A stretch of DNA of 64,000 nt. Origin: Moesziomyces globuligerus. Its lineage: Eukaryota; Basidiomycota; Ustilaginomycetes; Ustilaginales; Ustilaginaceae. The notes below the pieces were generated by a model that saw only the letters and a program-made list of their open reading frames with translations, did no database searches and was not told where the DNA came from. The translations under genes and the position numbers were made by a program. The stretch is from positions 1,550,001-1,614,000 of the forward strand of contig JARVLF010000016.1 in NCBI GenBank assembly GCA_030849465.1. Reading direction: 5' to 3'. This document shows, piece by piece, positions 29,460-38,710 of this stretch. Numbering within the stretch: the first letter of the stretch is position 1; each line of letters begins with the position of its first letter.

Positions 29460-31775
29460 GAGACGGCATAGCACGGCACAGCACGGCACAGGGACCAGGC
29501 GTTCGGAGCGCAACCTGCAAAGGTGGGTTGGAGCTCGACATGCACAATGGGCGAACAGCCGCGTCCCAGGAGACGATATATGGCGATGCGTGCAACCCAA
29601 GCGCCACCAGATCGCAAGTCTACTCGCGGCTCCCTCCTCCTTCATCTCTCGCCGAGACCCTCTCCGACGGGATGCTATCCCCGACGCATTCGCACTACGC
29701 CGCCCCTTGCAATCGAGCAAGCCGACATCGAGAGTGTACTGCTTATCCATCTCATCTTACCACGGCTGCGCCGCGATGCGCTTCTCATTCAGTCAGAGTC
29801 AGCCAAGGGGGGGAACGTGCGTCCCACACACCCAAATGAGACACTCACCAGGCACCACACTCCTGCCCAACCGGCGATGCGTTGGACTCTCGCATCTCTA
29901 CAGGAGTATCAGTGCGATTGCGAGGCTGTCACGGGGCCGGAGTCGGCTCAGATGCCGAGCTGGCGTGGTGCATGGTGCCATTGTGTTGTTCGTGTTGCAA
30001 GGCACGAGAGTTTCGCAAGGCAGCGACTTGCAGAATCGATGCTTACGTAGTGTCGCCACCCTCATCCTCGGCAAGCCGCATCACCGGCTTGTGGGGCCGG
30101 TCGAAACGCGCCATGGCCAGAAGGACAGAAAGAGCGGTGCGAGCGTGCTCTGCCAATCCGATCCATCGCGGTCGAGGACGAGGCGCTAAGGATGGTGGGT
30201 TGCGGAATGAACGAGGGACCGAGCGCGGTAAAAGCCCAAAGCTGGCTGCCATTCATGCAGTCCGTGTGTACCTGCGGTGTCACCGTCCCTTTCGCGCAAC
30301 CAACCACAGGCCCCAGAGGACACCAACCAAGGCCAGAATGCAGGTTGCAGCCTCACGGCACTGGCAAGGCGCATCGCAAGCAGGTTATGTGAATGGCGTT
30401 GCTGGGTGTGGCGCAAGCCCCGCTCGGTGGCTCATGCGGCAAGATGAAGTCGGCGGCTCAGCACGCGCCTTCCCGGTCCGCTTGGATGCTCAACCGCCTC
30501 GCGTTGCCCGTTCCACTCCCTTGCTCGACACCGTGCATACCAAGAGTAGACGGCTGGGCAAAGATGTCGAGACAATGCGAGAAGAGCGAGCAGACTGAAC
30601 CGTACGCGAATGGGTGCAATTCTGTCGGAAGGCGGTAACAGGCTGAAGAGTCGTGCTCACAGAGGTCTGTGTGCGATCTGTTTTGAAGGTACAAGAAGGC
30701 CCTGGAGCGTCAGGTACCTAGAGCGTCTTGCTGAGCGCCGATCAAAACCCACTTGGTGAAAGATTGGCCGTTGAGAACGTCGTACCGATTGTACCGATCG
30801 TCAAGGCCAGACATCGTCCGATCTCCATCCACGATATCGGTACACCACAGTCTCTGTCCCTCGTCTATCGAGCTGCCAGTGAAGCATCCGATCATGATCG
30901 GAGACGCGGTGCCTCCATTGCTTTGCGGTCGGACAAACTCAACAGCGAAAAGAGTAACGGGTTCCAGGGGACATGTTCTACGAGCAAAGCAAGGGACGGT
31001 ACGATTCGATTCGATTCGATTCGTGCCAGCTCGTAGGCTCGGACTCTCAATGTTGGGGGGTATTGACCCGGAGTTTCCTTGGCGGTCCGGCTCATCCTGT
31101 CCTGTGGGTCTTTCTCCACTTGAACGCCAAAGGTGACCGACGAGGACAGACCCGAGCGAGGGCAGTCTGATGTGAAAGGATTGCTGACAAGTTGCCGATT
31201 ACGAGCTTGCGGCGAAGTTGGCGGGGACGCGGATCTTCAGGTGTTGGGCACTCCCTCTTGAATGAATGAAGTCGGGCGCCGAGGCTGCACGAGTGGCCAC
31301 GGGTCTCAGCTTGAAGCGCGCAACGCCCTCCCTTGCAGAGTGAGAGTCACCCTGAGCTGATCGTACCACGTCAAAGGTTCGCTTCTGTGCCTTAAAATGC
31401 CACCGAAGGAAGGGGGGGGGGGGGGGACCGAAGCTGGTGGGCTGGCCATCAACCGTCACGACGAACAGATCTCGTGGCATCCAGCCTGACCCACGATCTT
31501 CTGTTGCCCGACCAACCCTCGCCGGCAAAGCGCGCATCATGTGTGGGGCCTCGTTTGGGTTGCTCGGGAGGGCGTCGACTCGCAGAGCACAGATGAAAGA
31601 CGGAGTTGTACAACAGTCGAGCAAGGACACCCGCGGTTGAACGAGGCAGTGGGGTTGCCGCTTCATTTGCGCCGCTGCGTAAGCCCACCCGCTGCAACCA
31701 ACGCCTCCCAATGGGATCGCGAGGTCAAGTCTGCTCGATCCGTGCGCCGTGGGTGCATCTCTACGAACAGGGGGA

Positions 31776-31782
31776 TATAAAA
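31776..31782 (+). promoter_or_regulatory. TATA box of the small secreted protein gene
   Basis: TATAAAA in the context GGGGATATAAAAGGTC lies about 205 bp before the start codon. It is followed by a pyrimidine-rich leader, the classic arrangement for a strongly regulated fungal gene. Confidence 0.6.
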
Positions 31783-31980
31783 GGTCTCCTGCATCTGGCA
31801 CCCGAGTTATGGCAACCGCCCTTTGCCTGCGCTGATTCGAAGAACCCTGCGTCTCTGCACAATACATCTCACCTTCATCCTGCATACTCGCTGCCTTCCC
31901 CACCTCGCTCCTTGCATACCTCTCCTTCTCGTGTCAGAGCTTCGCCTCGAGTCTCGAGGGCCAATCAGCTTGGTGCGATC

Positions 31981-32402
31981 ATGTGGCGACTGGCTCACAC
32001 CGTCCTCGTGGCAGCGCTTGCCGCCGCTTGCCTCGCCATCCACGTTCAAGGTGTGAGTAGACCTCGACATGGATCCGATCTGCTGGACCGAGTAGCGACT
32101 GACTGATGGTTGTACGTTTGAGGGGTGGATAGGCAGCGACGCCTCGACTGCGTCGCGCGATCGTCGGCGATTTCGACGAGTCGCACGAGGGCCAGCTCGG
32201 GCGTCGCTGGTACCTCGGCTGGGCTGGCTCTCTCGGACGAGCACCGCCACGCACCAACACGGTGACCGAGGTGCAGACGGGCGACCTCGCCGAGAACGAG
32301 CTGGCCATCGACTCGGAGTGGGACGAGTACCTCAGCCACCTCGCGCACGAGAACCCGGACTTCCTCAATGCGATCTACGGCAGCGCCCGCCCCGTCCGTT
32401 AA
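31981..32402 (+). CDS. Small secreted protein without cysteines (2 exons), effector-like
   Basis: Exons 31981..32052 and 32133..32402 encode 113 residues. The 80-bp intron has a GTGAGT donor, CTGAC branch sites near its middle and a GATAG acceptor, and is phase 0. Exon 1 encodes almost exactly a signal peptide (MWRLAHTVLVAALAAACLAI then HVQG). Exon 2 encodes the mature chain of about 89 residues, starting AATPRLRRAIVGDFDESHEG. The mature part has no cysteine, is tryptophan-containing (GRRWYLGWAGSLGR) and ends with an acidic helix-like segment (SEWDEYLSHLAHENPDFLNA). I recognise no family. An Arg-Arg pair near the mature N-terminus could be a Kex2-type processing site. A clear TATA box and CT-rich leader precede it. 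A secreted effector or peptide precursor is plausible by inference. Confidence 0.75.
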
Positions 32403-32607
32403 GCCACTGGTCCCTCTGGTTCTTGCTTTGTCACTCTTTCTTTCCCGCCCACCGTCTTTGCTGATCGACAGCCCCCGACTTTTCTTTCGTCCGTTCAATG
32501 CACACCTTCCTGTCGAACACAGCAATTGTATCCTTTGGCATCCGCTGGTATATGCCGAGAGTCAAGGCTGAGCAGAGATGGCTGTGGTTCGCGCGGGCGT
32601 AGGGAGT

Positions 32608-34458
32608 TCACTCGGTGACGAGGACCAGCTGATCACCAGACCGGACCTCGTACCAGTCGAGGTTGCGCGAGAGGTCATCGATCTCGAGCACGATGCGGTC
32701 CTGCGCCTCGTCGTGCTGGCCTGCCTGGCCGAGCAGCGCCCAGACGCGCGCCACCTGGTCCGGACGTACGCGGAGCACGGCTGCGAGCTTGATCTTTGCG
32801 ATGCGCAGCGGCGTAGTTGCGAGGATACGCACCTCCGCCTGCGCGGTCGCAGCGGCCACATGGGGCTGTTTCGACGCAGGTGCTTCCGACGAGGCGATCA
32901 CATTCAGCGAGAGCATGTTCGCTCGGAGCGTATTGCGGCTCTCCTGCTTAACCGGCATGGGGGCTGGCTCGCTGTCTGTTTCAAACTGCTGCGCGAGCTC
33001 GATGAAGCGCGGGAAGCGCGCCGCAATGTCGGCCGTCGAGAGCTCGAGCGTCTTGCGCTCGTCGTTGTGCGACCGAGCCGAGCCCTCACTCGGTGGAGTG
33101 CCTTCTATGATGTGAGCATCGCCCTGGCGGAAGCGCGTGTAGACGAACAGCTCAGCGTCCTTCCTCTCCTTGGATGTGATCTCGGTCTTGTCCAGCACGC
33201 GAAGATCACCGAGGCGCGCGATGGCCACTGCGCGCAAGTCGCGGTACTCGTACCTGGCCAGCAGCCCCACATTGGTCCTCTCTGCGTCTGGCGCCGCCTC
33301 CTCCTCCTGCATATCGTAGATGTGCAGCGCTGCCAGCTTTTGTCCGGGCTCGAGCCATTGCGAGATGTGCTCGAGCGACGACCACGACTCAAGTCGGTTG
33401 CCTCGCAGATGGAGTTCCCGAAGCTTCGGCAGTCTCGGCCCCGCGGCCGGGGCGGGAGGGATGTCGGCGAACCGATTGCGGTTCAGATTGATACTCTCCA
33501 GGCAGGGGAGGCGCGACAGAGCCGCCACCAGCTCGGGCCAAGAAGCCAGCTCGTTCTCTTCCAGACTCAGCGAGGTCAACGACGGCAGGACAGCCGACGT
33601 TGGGTCGGTGCTGCCATTCGCAGCCGGCATTGCCAGAGACGTCAGGCCGTTGCCGCCGAGTTGGAGGTGTTTCAGCCCAGTAAGAGCAGGAGCCAGCTGG
33701 AGCACGTCGTTCCACTGCATGAACGTCGCATCGAGTCTCAGGTCCTGTAGGTGACCCAGCCTCTGCGACCAGCTCGGTGGCAACGGCTGTGCCAGGGGCT
33801 GCAAACGAGTGCAGTGCAACAGCAGCGTCTGCAGCCTCTCGAGCTCGCCTGCGATGAGCGAGACCTCTTCCCATTCTGCGATCAGCGAGCGCGAGAGGTC
33901 CAGCCAGCGGATATTTGGACACGTCGAGCGGACCGAACCTTCCGGATACCCCTTGGCTGCATCAAAAGCACGCGCCACGCTGTACTGAGCGCTGGAGTCT
34001 CCGTCTGCATCCGAGAGCAGGGACGACTGCTGCCATCCTCCCAGGCCGACCTCCTTGAGCCGATCGAGCCGCGCAGCTCTGCGGGAGATGCGGTCGAGGT
34101 TGGGCGCTTCGATCTCGATGTCGGCGATCGTCTTGCGCGAGTACAGCTGCTGGATCGGCCCTGGGTCGGCGGTGGGTGGATCGTCGTGCGCCGGGGCGTA
34201 CTTGTTGCGGATCGCCTCGACGAAGCAGCATCCGCTCGAGAGTTTGGATGCAGTGGGACGGATGAAGGAGCCGCTGCCAGGGATGCGCACGTGGAAGTAG
34301 CGAGTGCCGTCGGCGCTGGTGCCGTCGTGCTTGCCACGGCTAGGATCGTCCCACTCGATGCCGAGCCACTCGCCGCTTGCGGGTGGGACGGCGCCACGGT
34401 AGCGAATGGTGCCTTGGTGTGGCCCGAGCGAGATGCGCTTACCCACCGCCAGATCCAT
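32608..34458 (-). CDS. Tubulin-specific chaperone E (Pac2/Alp21/TBCE)
   Basis: One exon, 616 residues from the preferred start at 34458. TBCE binds alpha-tubulin and, with cofactors C and D, assembles the alpha/beta-tubulin dimer. An N-terminal CAP-Gly domain (residues about 4-75) shows GTIRYRGAVPPASGEWLGIE, WDDPSRGKHDG and the tail GSGSFIRP; GKHDG stands in for the usual GKNDG. Leucine-rich repeats follow (about 155-370; for example LKHLQLGGNGLTSL, LTSLSLEENELASW, CLESINLNRNRFADIP, LRELHLRGNRLESW). The C-terminal 90 residues fit the ubiquitin-like domain (TTPLRIAKIKLAAVLRVRPD). An in-frame ATG at 34662 would add 68 residues, but those derive partly from an 8-bp tandem repeat and have no counterpart in the family. 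The stop faces the secreted-protein gene at 205 bp. Confidence 0.92.
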   Translation of the reverse strand: MDLAVGKRISLGPHQGTIRYRGAVPPASGEWLGIEWDDPSRGKHDGTSADGTRYFHVRIPGSGSFIRPTASKLSSGCCFVEAIRNKYAPAHDDPPTADPGPIQQLYSRKTIADIEIEAPNLDRISRRAARLDRLKEVGLGGWQQSSLLSDADGDSSAQYSVARAFDAAKGYPEGSVRSTCPNIRWLDLSRSLIAEWEEVSLIAGELERLQTLLLHCTRLQPLAQPLPPSWSQRLGHLQDLRLDATFMQWNDVLQLAPALTGLKHLQLGGNGLTSLAMPAANGSTDPTSAVLPSLTSLSLEENELASWPELVAALSRLPCLESINLNRNRFADIPPAPAAGPRLPKLRELHLRGNRLESWSSLEHISQWLEPGQKLAALHIYDMQEEEAAPDAERTNVGLLARYEYRDLRAVAIARLGDLRVLDKTEITSKERKDAELFVYTRFRQGDAHIIEGTPPSEGSARSHNDERKTLELSTADIAARFPRFIELAQQFETDSEPAPMPVKQESRNTLRANMLSLNVIASSEAPASKQPHVAAATAQAEVRILATTPLRIAKIKLAAVLRVRPDQVARVWALLGQAGQHDEAQDRIVLEIDDLSRNLDWYEVRSGDQLVLVTE

Positions 34459-34529
34459 GGTGCTGAGAGCGCTGAAGCGCTGAAGCGGCTGAGGCGGAGC
34501 AGACGGCAACGTAGCGGCGCGAGAGTATG

Positions 34530-34576
34530 GTGTTGAAGTGTTGGAGTGTTGGAGTGTTGGAGTGTTGGAGTGTTGG
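34530..34576 (+). repeat. 8-bp tandem repeat GTGTTGGA
   Basis: About six units; the first has GAA instead of GGA. It lies 72 bp upstream of the preferred TBCE start, inside the optional N-terminal extension, where on the minus strand it would encode the repeated peptide TPTLQHSN. Confidence 0.9.
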
Positions 34577-35029
34577 TCAAGGCGAGCTTTGGGCGCGTTC
34601 TCAAAATTGCCTCCACCACGTCTCGGCTCGGCTCTCGGAATTTGGTGCGGCAAGGTCGCCATGCATTACCAGATCGGTCTGGCCCGATTGCTCTCGATGA
34701 CTTGAGCCCGGCCTCGAGGATGCCAGCATGACAGCTCGAACAACGGGGGACGACGAGGGAGGACCCGATTCATTACGGCTGTTGCAGGCCATCACAGACG
34801 CAGATGTTCATTCGGCGCAGCACTTTCATTTGCCACGCACGGCAGCAGGCGATGCTGTGTGCCACCTGCCCACTCGCTGCATTGTCACCGCGTAAGCAAA
34901 CCCCCCCTGTGTACGGAGGCCAAGACTGCGTATGAAGCTACTCGAAACTCGAACCCACCTCGATAAACAGGCATGGACTGGCGCCATTCACTCAGCAACA
35001 GTCTGCCCGAGCCGACAGATCTCCAGCAA

Positions 35030-35036
35030 TATAAAG
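35030..35036 (+). promoter_or_regulatory. TATA box of the expansin-like gene
   Basis: TATAAAG about 180 bp before the start codon at 35210, followed by a CT-rich leader. Confidence 0.55.
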
Positions 35037-35209
35037 CTGAAGTCTGTCCGTCTCCGATCGAACTGGCCCCCTCACCTATCCGTTACTTTGTCTGTCTTCG
35101 CTATTCTTTCCAACGGCGGGCTGGTCCCTCCTACACATTCTTTCCCTCCTCCATACAAGTTATCCTTTATCCTTGCCTTACCCGACTTCTTTGTTCATTT
35201 TCATTCAAG

Positions 35210-36688
35210 ATGCGTACCACTCCTGCGCTTACGTTTATCGCCGCCTTCCTGGCTTCCTCGGCCGTCGAGGTGCTAGCTGCGCACCACCAAGCTGGTCTTG
35301 GTCTTGCTGCTGCAGCCCGCGGCCATCACCGTGTCCATGGGGCCGAGAGCCAGGCGTTCGAGCGCCGCGCGCTTCGCCTGACCCACAATAAGCGAATTCA
35401 AAGGAGGACCAAGACCGACAAGTGTGCGCTCAAGGAAGGCGGAGCTAGCAAGGGCGGCGCCGCCAGCTCGGGTCACTCATTCGGCTCCGAATCTTCGACC
35501 CAGCCTTCGCCCAATGACCAGAATCGCGCCGGGCAGCCTGAACAGCCCGAACAGCCCGAACAGCCGGAGCAGCCAACGCAGCCGACTCAGCCCAAGAAGC
35601 AGGACGGTGCTAACGGAGGGCAGCCTGGAACTGAGCAGGAAGGCTACGGCTCTTCAGGTGCCGGTCAGCCCACGCAGCCCGAGCAGCCTAAGCAGCCCAA
35701 GCAGCCCAAGCAGCCCAAGCAGCCCACTCAGCCCACGCAGCCCGAGAAGCCAGATGGTGGCAAGGGCGGGCAGCCTGGGTCTGAGCAGGAAGGCTACGGC
35801 TCCTCCCCGGCGCCTGGTCCGTCAGGCGGAGACAGGGGCGACCAGCCTGCGCAAGGCGATGTGGAGCTGGGTCAGGACGGAGGGGTGCACTGCAAGGGCG
35901 TTCGAGGAAGCACGACGCTGCCCTCGAACGGCGCGATTAAGCCGCACCTGTTCGACCCGAACCTGATCTACCACGGCCCTGGCACGCCGTTTGGGGACGC
36001 GGCCAACTTCTGGCAGGGTGGAGCGTGCATGTACGACACGCTTGCGCACCACAACCTGCCGTCGGTAGCGATGGACCAGAGTTACTTCCAGGACGGCCTC
36101 GCGTGCGGAACCTGTGTCGAGATCTCGTCGACCAGCGCATCGCTCTTCAGCAACAGTGCTGTGTGGAGTGTCGAGGAGCCCAAGCAGGGTACGCTGCCCG
36201 AGGGCAAGAAGACGGTGGCCATCGTCAGCGACCTGTGCCCTGGTGTGCAGCAGTGCTGGTCCGGCCTCGACATGCATCCCGACACCTGGAACAGCGTGAC
36301 GAACCACGCCCAAGGCACCAAGCTCCCCATCAAGTGGAAGTTCGTCAACTGCAAACAGGCGTTTGAAACCTCGGGCAGCGGCGGCAAGAGCTTGCAGGTA
36401 CACTGGCGAGAGGGTGCTAACCCGGGCTTTTTCAACGTCCAGATTCGTGGATCTCACGAGGCAGTGGTCCGTGTCGAGATGAAGCTCCAAGGTCAGACTT
36501 GGTCGGTGGCTACCCACCGGGATAACTCGTGGTGGGCTTGGGAGACGCATGGTATGATGGACGAGAAAACCCCCGTCACCTTCCGCATCGTCGACTGGCA
36601 GGGCCAGACCATCACCACCGAACACCCCACCGTCATCGGCAAGGACGTCTTCATCCACGCCAACTTCGATCGCGTCGAGGCCAACTAG
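35210..36688 (+). CDS. Secreted expansin-like protein with Gln/Pro repeat linker
   Basis: One exon, 492 residues. A signal peptide is evident (MRTTPALTFIAAFLASSAVE, ending VLA). It is followed by dibasic sites (FERRALR, HNKRIQRR) that may be processed by a Kex2-type protease. Residues about 100-220 are a low-complexity linker of EQP, KQP and TQP tripeptides with two copies of a GGQPG(T/S)EQEGYGSS-type unit. The C-terminal half (about 226-492) looks like an expansin. First comes a double-psi beta-barrel with GGACMYDT, a CGTC pair and the two conserved acidic sites VSDLCPG and GLDMHPD. A carbohydrate-binding beta-sandwich then starts about 385 (LQVHWREGANPGFFNVQIR). Expansin-like proteins loosen cell-wall polymers without hydrolysis. 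In a smut this would act at the plant or fungal wall. The linker resembles a wall anchor or spacer. Confidence 0.85.
   Translation: MRTTPALTFIAAFLASSAVEVLAAHHQAGLGLAAAARGHHRVHGAESQAFERRALRLTHNKRIQRRTKTDKCALKEGGASKGGAASSGHSFGSESSTQPSPNDQNRAGQPEQPEQPEQPEQPTQPTQPKKQDGANGGQPGTEQEGYGSSGAGQPTQPEQPKQPKQPKQPKQPTQPTQPEKPDGGKGGQPGSEQEGYGSSPAPGPSGGDRGDQPAQGDVELGQDGGVHCKGVRGSTTLPSNGAIKPHLFDPNLIYHGPGTPFGDAANFWQGGACMYDTLAHHNLPSVAMDQSYFQDGLACGTCVEISSTSASLFSNSAVWSVEEPKQGTLPEGKKTVAIVSDLCPGVQQCWSGLDMHPDTWNSVTNHAQGTKLPIKWKFVNCKQAFETSGSGGKSLQVHWREGANPGFFNVQIRGSHEAVVRVEMKLQGQTWSVATHRDNSWWAWETHGMMDEKTPVTFRIVDWQGQTITTEHPTVIGKDVFIHANFDRVEAN
35534..35754 (+). repeat. Coding tripeptide repeats (EQP/KQP/TQP) in the expansin-like linker
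   Basis: Two blocks of 9-bp CAGCCCGAA/CAGCCCAAG-type units lie at about 35534-35600 and 35678-35754, separated by a spacer whose GGQPG...YGSS motif recurs after the second block. The whole linker therefore looks like an internal duplication. Confidence 0.8.
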
Positions 36689-38670
36689 GATCGCTTCGAG
36701 CTTGCAACGACCGCGATCGTTACCTGCACATATCGTTGTTCTTTCCTCCTCATCAATACACTTTCTTTCCTTCCCACATCCAGTGGCGGCGAGTGCAGTC
36801 GGAACGCCCGGGGACTCGATCTCACATTCTCGGTGCATGTGCAGACCTCGGGCTGAACCGACTGGAGTGCGGCCAGGTCTAGACACTCGTCGAGCCGGGG
36901 TGCACGATGAGCTTGACCTGCAGACCGAGCTGCGATGCTCGGTCGCCGGTGAAAGGGGGGCCTTTTGCCACAGTGGCGAGCTTCACAGCGTGGCAGGGAG
37001 CGCGCCTCTGCAGGGCGTGTGTCGGAGTTGCGGCGCAGGTGAGCTCGGATCCAGCCCAAGTTTTAGGGCTTGTGCATGTCGGTAGCGTCCATTGTGTGGA
37101 CCGCTTGCGACCCACCCGAGCCAGCCCCCCGTTACAGTATCTGGAAGGTTCCGCTTCGGATTGTTGGTGCGGAAGAAAAGCCGACGGGGCCAACGGTGGG
37201 CACTCGTCGAGAACCAAGTGGCAGTGGTCGAGCAAAGGCTTTGGGGGCTGATGCAGGGTCGAGACGGAGTTTTCCAGTCACGCGCCGGGTTCTGCCTGTC
37301 GGACCCTTGCCAAGCCGCCTAAAAACGAGGCGTCAGACAAGGTGCACTGTCGGACCCGCCGACGGATCAACCAGACCAGACAAGGCTATTGATTGCTGCA
37401 CCAAGTTGAGCTCGTCAATTCACGTTTGCCGATGAGGTCGGGCTAGGCATTTGGCAATGTCGGAGGCGAGAAGGCGGAAGCAAGATCTGGGTGTGCAAGA
37501 TGCTTGGCCTCGGGGCGAAGAGGCTCGCGTACATGCTCGACCTCGCGCGAAGCCCTCGAATGCTCTCAACACCGGGCGAGTGAAGGGGAAAAAGGTGCGA
37601 AAAAACAGCTGATTGCGATCACAAAGCGTCGTCGGCTCGGGAAGCATAGGGAATGCCAAGGCCGTCAAGGTGGCAAAAGCAAGCGCCAGATGCAATGTCG
37701 CAGTTCCGAAGCCGCGGCAATCTCTCGAGCCAAAAGCTCATACGGTACCAAGAGCGGGGAGCCCAGAGCAAAGCCCGAAGGGACAAAGGGCAAGGGGGAA
37801 GCGGCGCATGGGGCTGCGGGTCGGTCCAGTAGGAGGAGCTCTTGGCACAGCGAGGCGCGCGCGAGGCGAGAGCATGGAGCACGCGGTCGTCGGTCAATTC
37901 CGACGCTCGCTTGCACGCACTCGAATGGCACTTTTCCCCCCTCTTGTCCAGCGCGCCAAGCGCGCGACCGAGGCGGAGAGAGCGTCCTGGGTTCGAAGGC
38001 GCGCAAGACGCTTTGACGGTGACGCTCGGATCCCAAGCAGAAGTTAGGTACGGGGCAGTGGCAAGGGCAAGTGCGGGTGAGATGGCCCAAGGAGCTCAGG
38101 CTTGCCTGGTCCCATGATGCGCTCGCCTTGCCGGGCGCCTGCGGTACCGTATCTGGTTGTGCAGCAGCGTCAGCCAGATCAGGTACCGTCATGGTCACCT
38201 GCCACGACGAGGGCAAGCCCTCTGGACCCTGGTCAGTCGAGAGGCAGAAGAACGGATTTTCCGACCTAGTGTTAGCCCATCAAACTGGTCACAGAGATTT
38301 TTTAACGTTGGCTATTCCCCCGCGCATCGCCTTTGGTCAGGGTCCCGGAGCGAGGCAGACGGGATTTTTGAGGCTCCGCTGCAGCATGATGTCATGTCCC
38401 AATGCAGTCCTTCGCAGCGTCAGTAGCGATCGATCTCACAACGCTTTCGACATCACTGGGCTCCATACACGGGCTCGACAAGGTTCGGCGGAGGTGGGCC
38501 GAAGCGCTTCGCGTGCTTCGCGTGCTTCGCGATCTTTGCGGAGACGATCTTGCGGGGGAAGGCGAGATCTTGGATTCAAACGAGTTCGAGACAGCGCAAG
38601 GCGAGCTGGCCCGTGAAATGGTTGCAAACCGCTAGCGAGTTGTAGCTCGCTCTTCGGCGAAGGAATTGGG

Positions 38671-38710
38671 GCGAGCTGATGCGAGCTGATGCGAGCTGAT
38701 GCGAGCTGAA
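38671..38710 (+). repeat. 10-bp tandem repeat GCGAGCTGAT
   Basis: Four head-to-tail units, the last ending GAA instead of GAT, in the gene-free interval. A 9-bp CTTCGCGTG repeat lies 165 bp upstream. Confidence 0.9.

Larger units (their letters stand above)
29127..31980. other. 2.9-kb gene-free interval upstream of the small secreted protein
   Basis: Lies between divergent genes. Near the minus-strand gene a GA-rich tract (29226-29270) and an ATATATAT element at 29450-29459 fit its promoter. Further on are four GATTC units at 31003-31023 and a run of 15 G at 31412-31426. A TATA box at 31776 belongs to the secreted-protein gene. No frame between 29500 and 31700 has convincing coding character. 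Confidence 0.5.
34459..35209. promoter_or_regulatory. Divergent promoter region, TBCE / expansin-like
   Basis: 751 bp between the two start codons. Contains an 8-bp tandem repeat at 34530-34576 near the TBCE start and a TATA box at 35030 for the expansin-like gene. From 35080 to 35205 the plus strand is strongly pyrimidine-rich. No other gene was seen. Confidence 0.6.

Noticed and set aside
34456..34662. Upstream ATG at 34662 as the true TBCE start.
   Set aside because: The extra 68 residues derive partly from an 8-bp repeat and precede the CAP-Gly domain, where the family normally begins.
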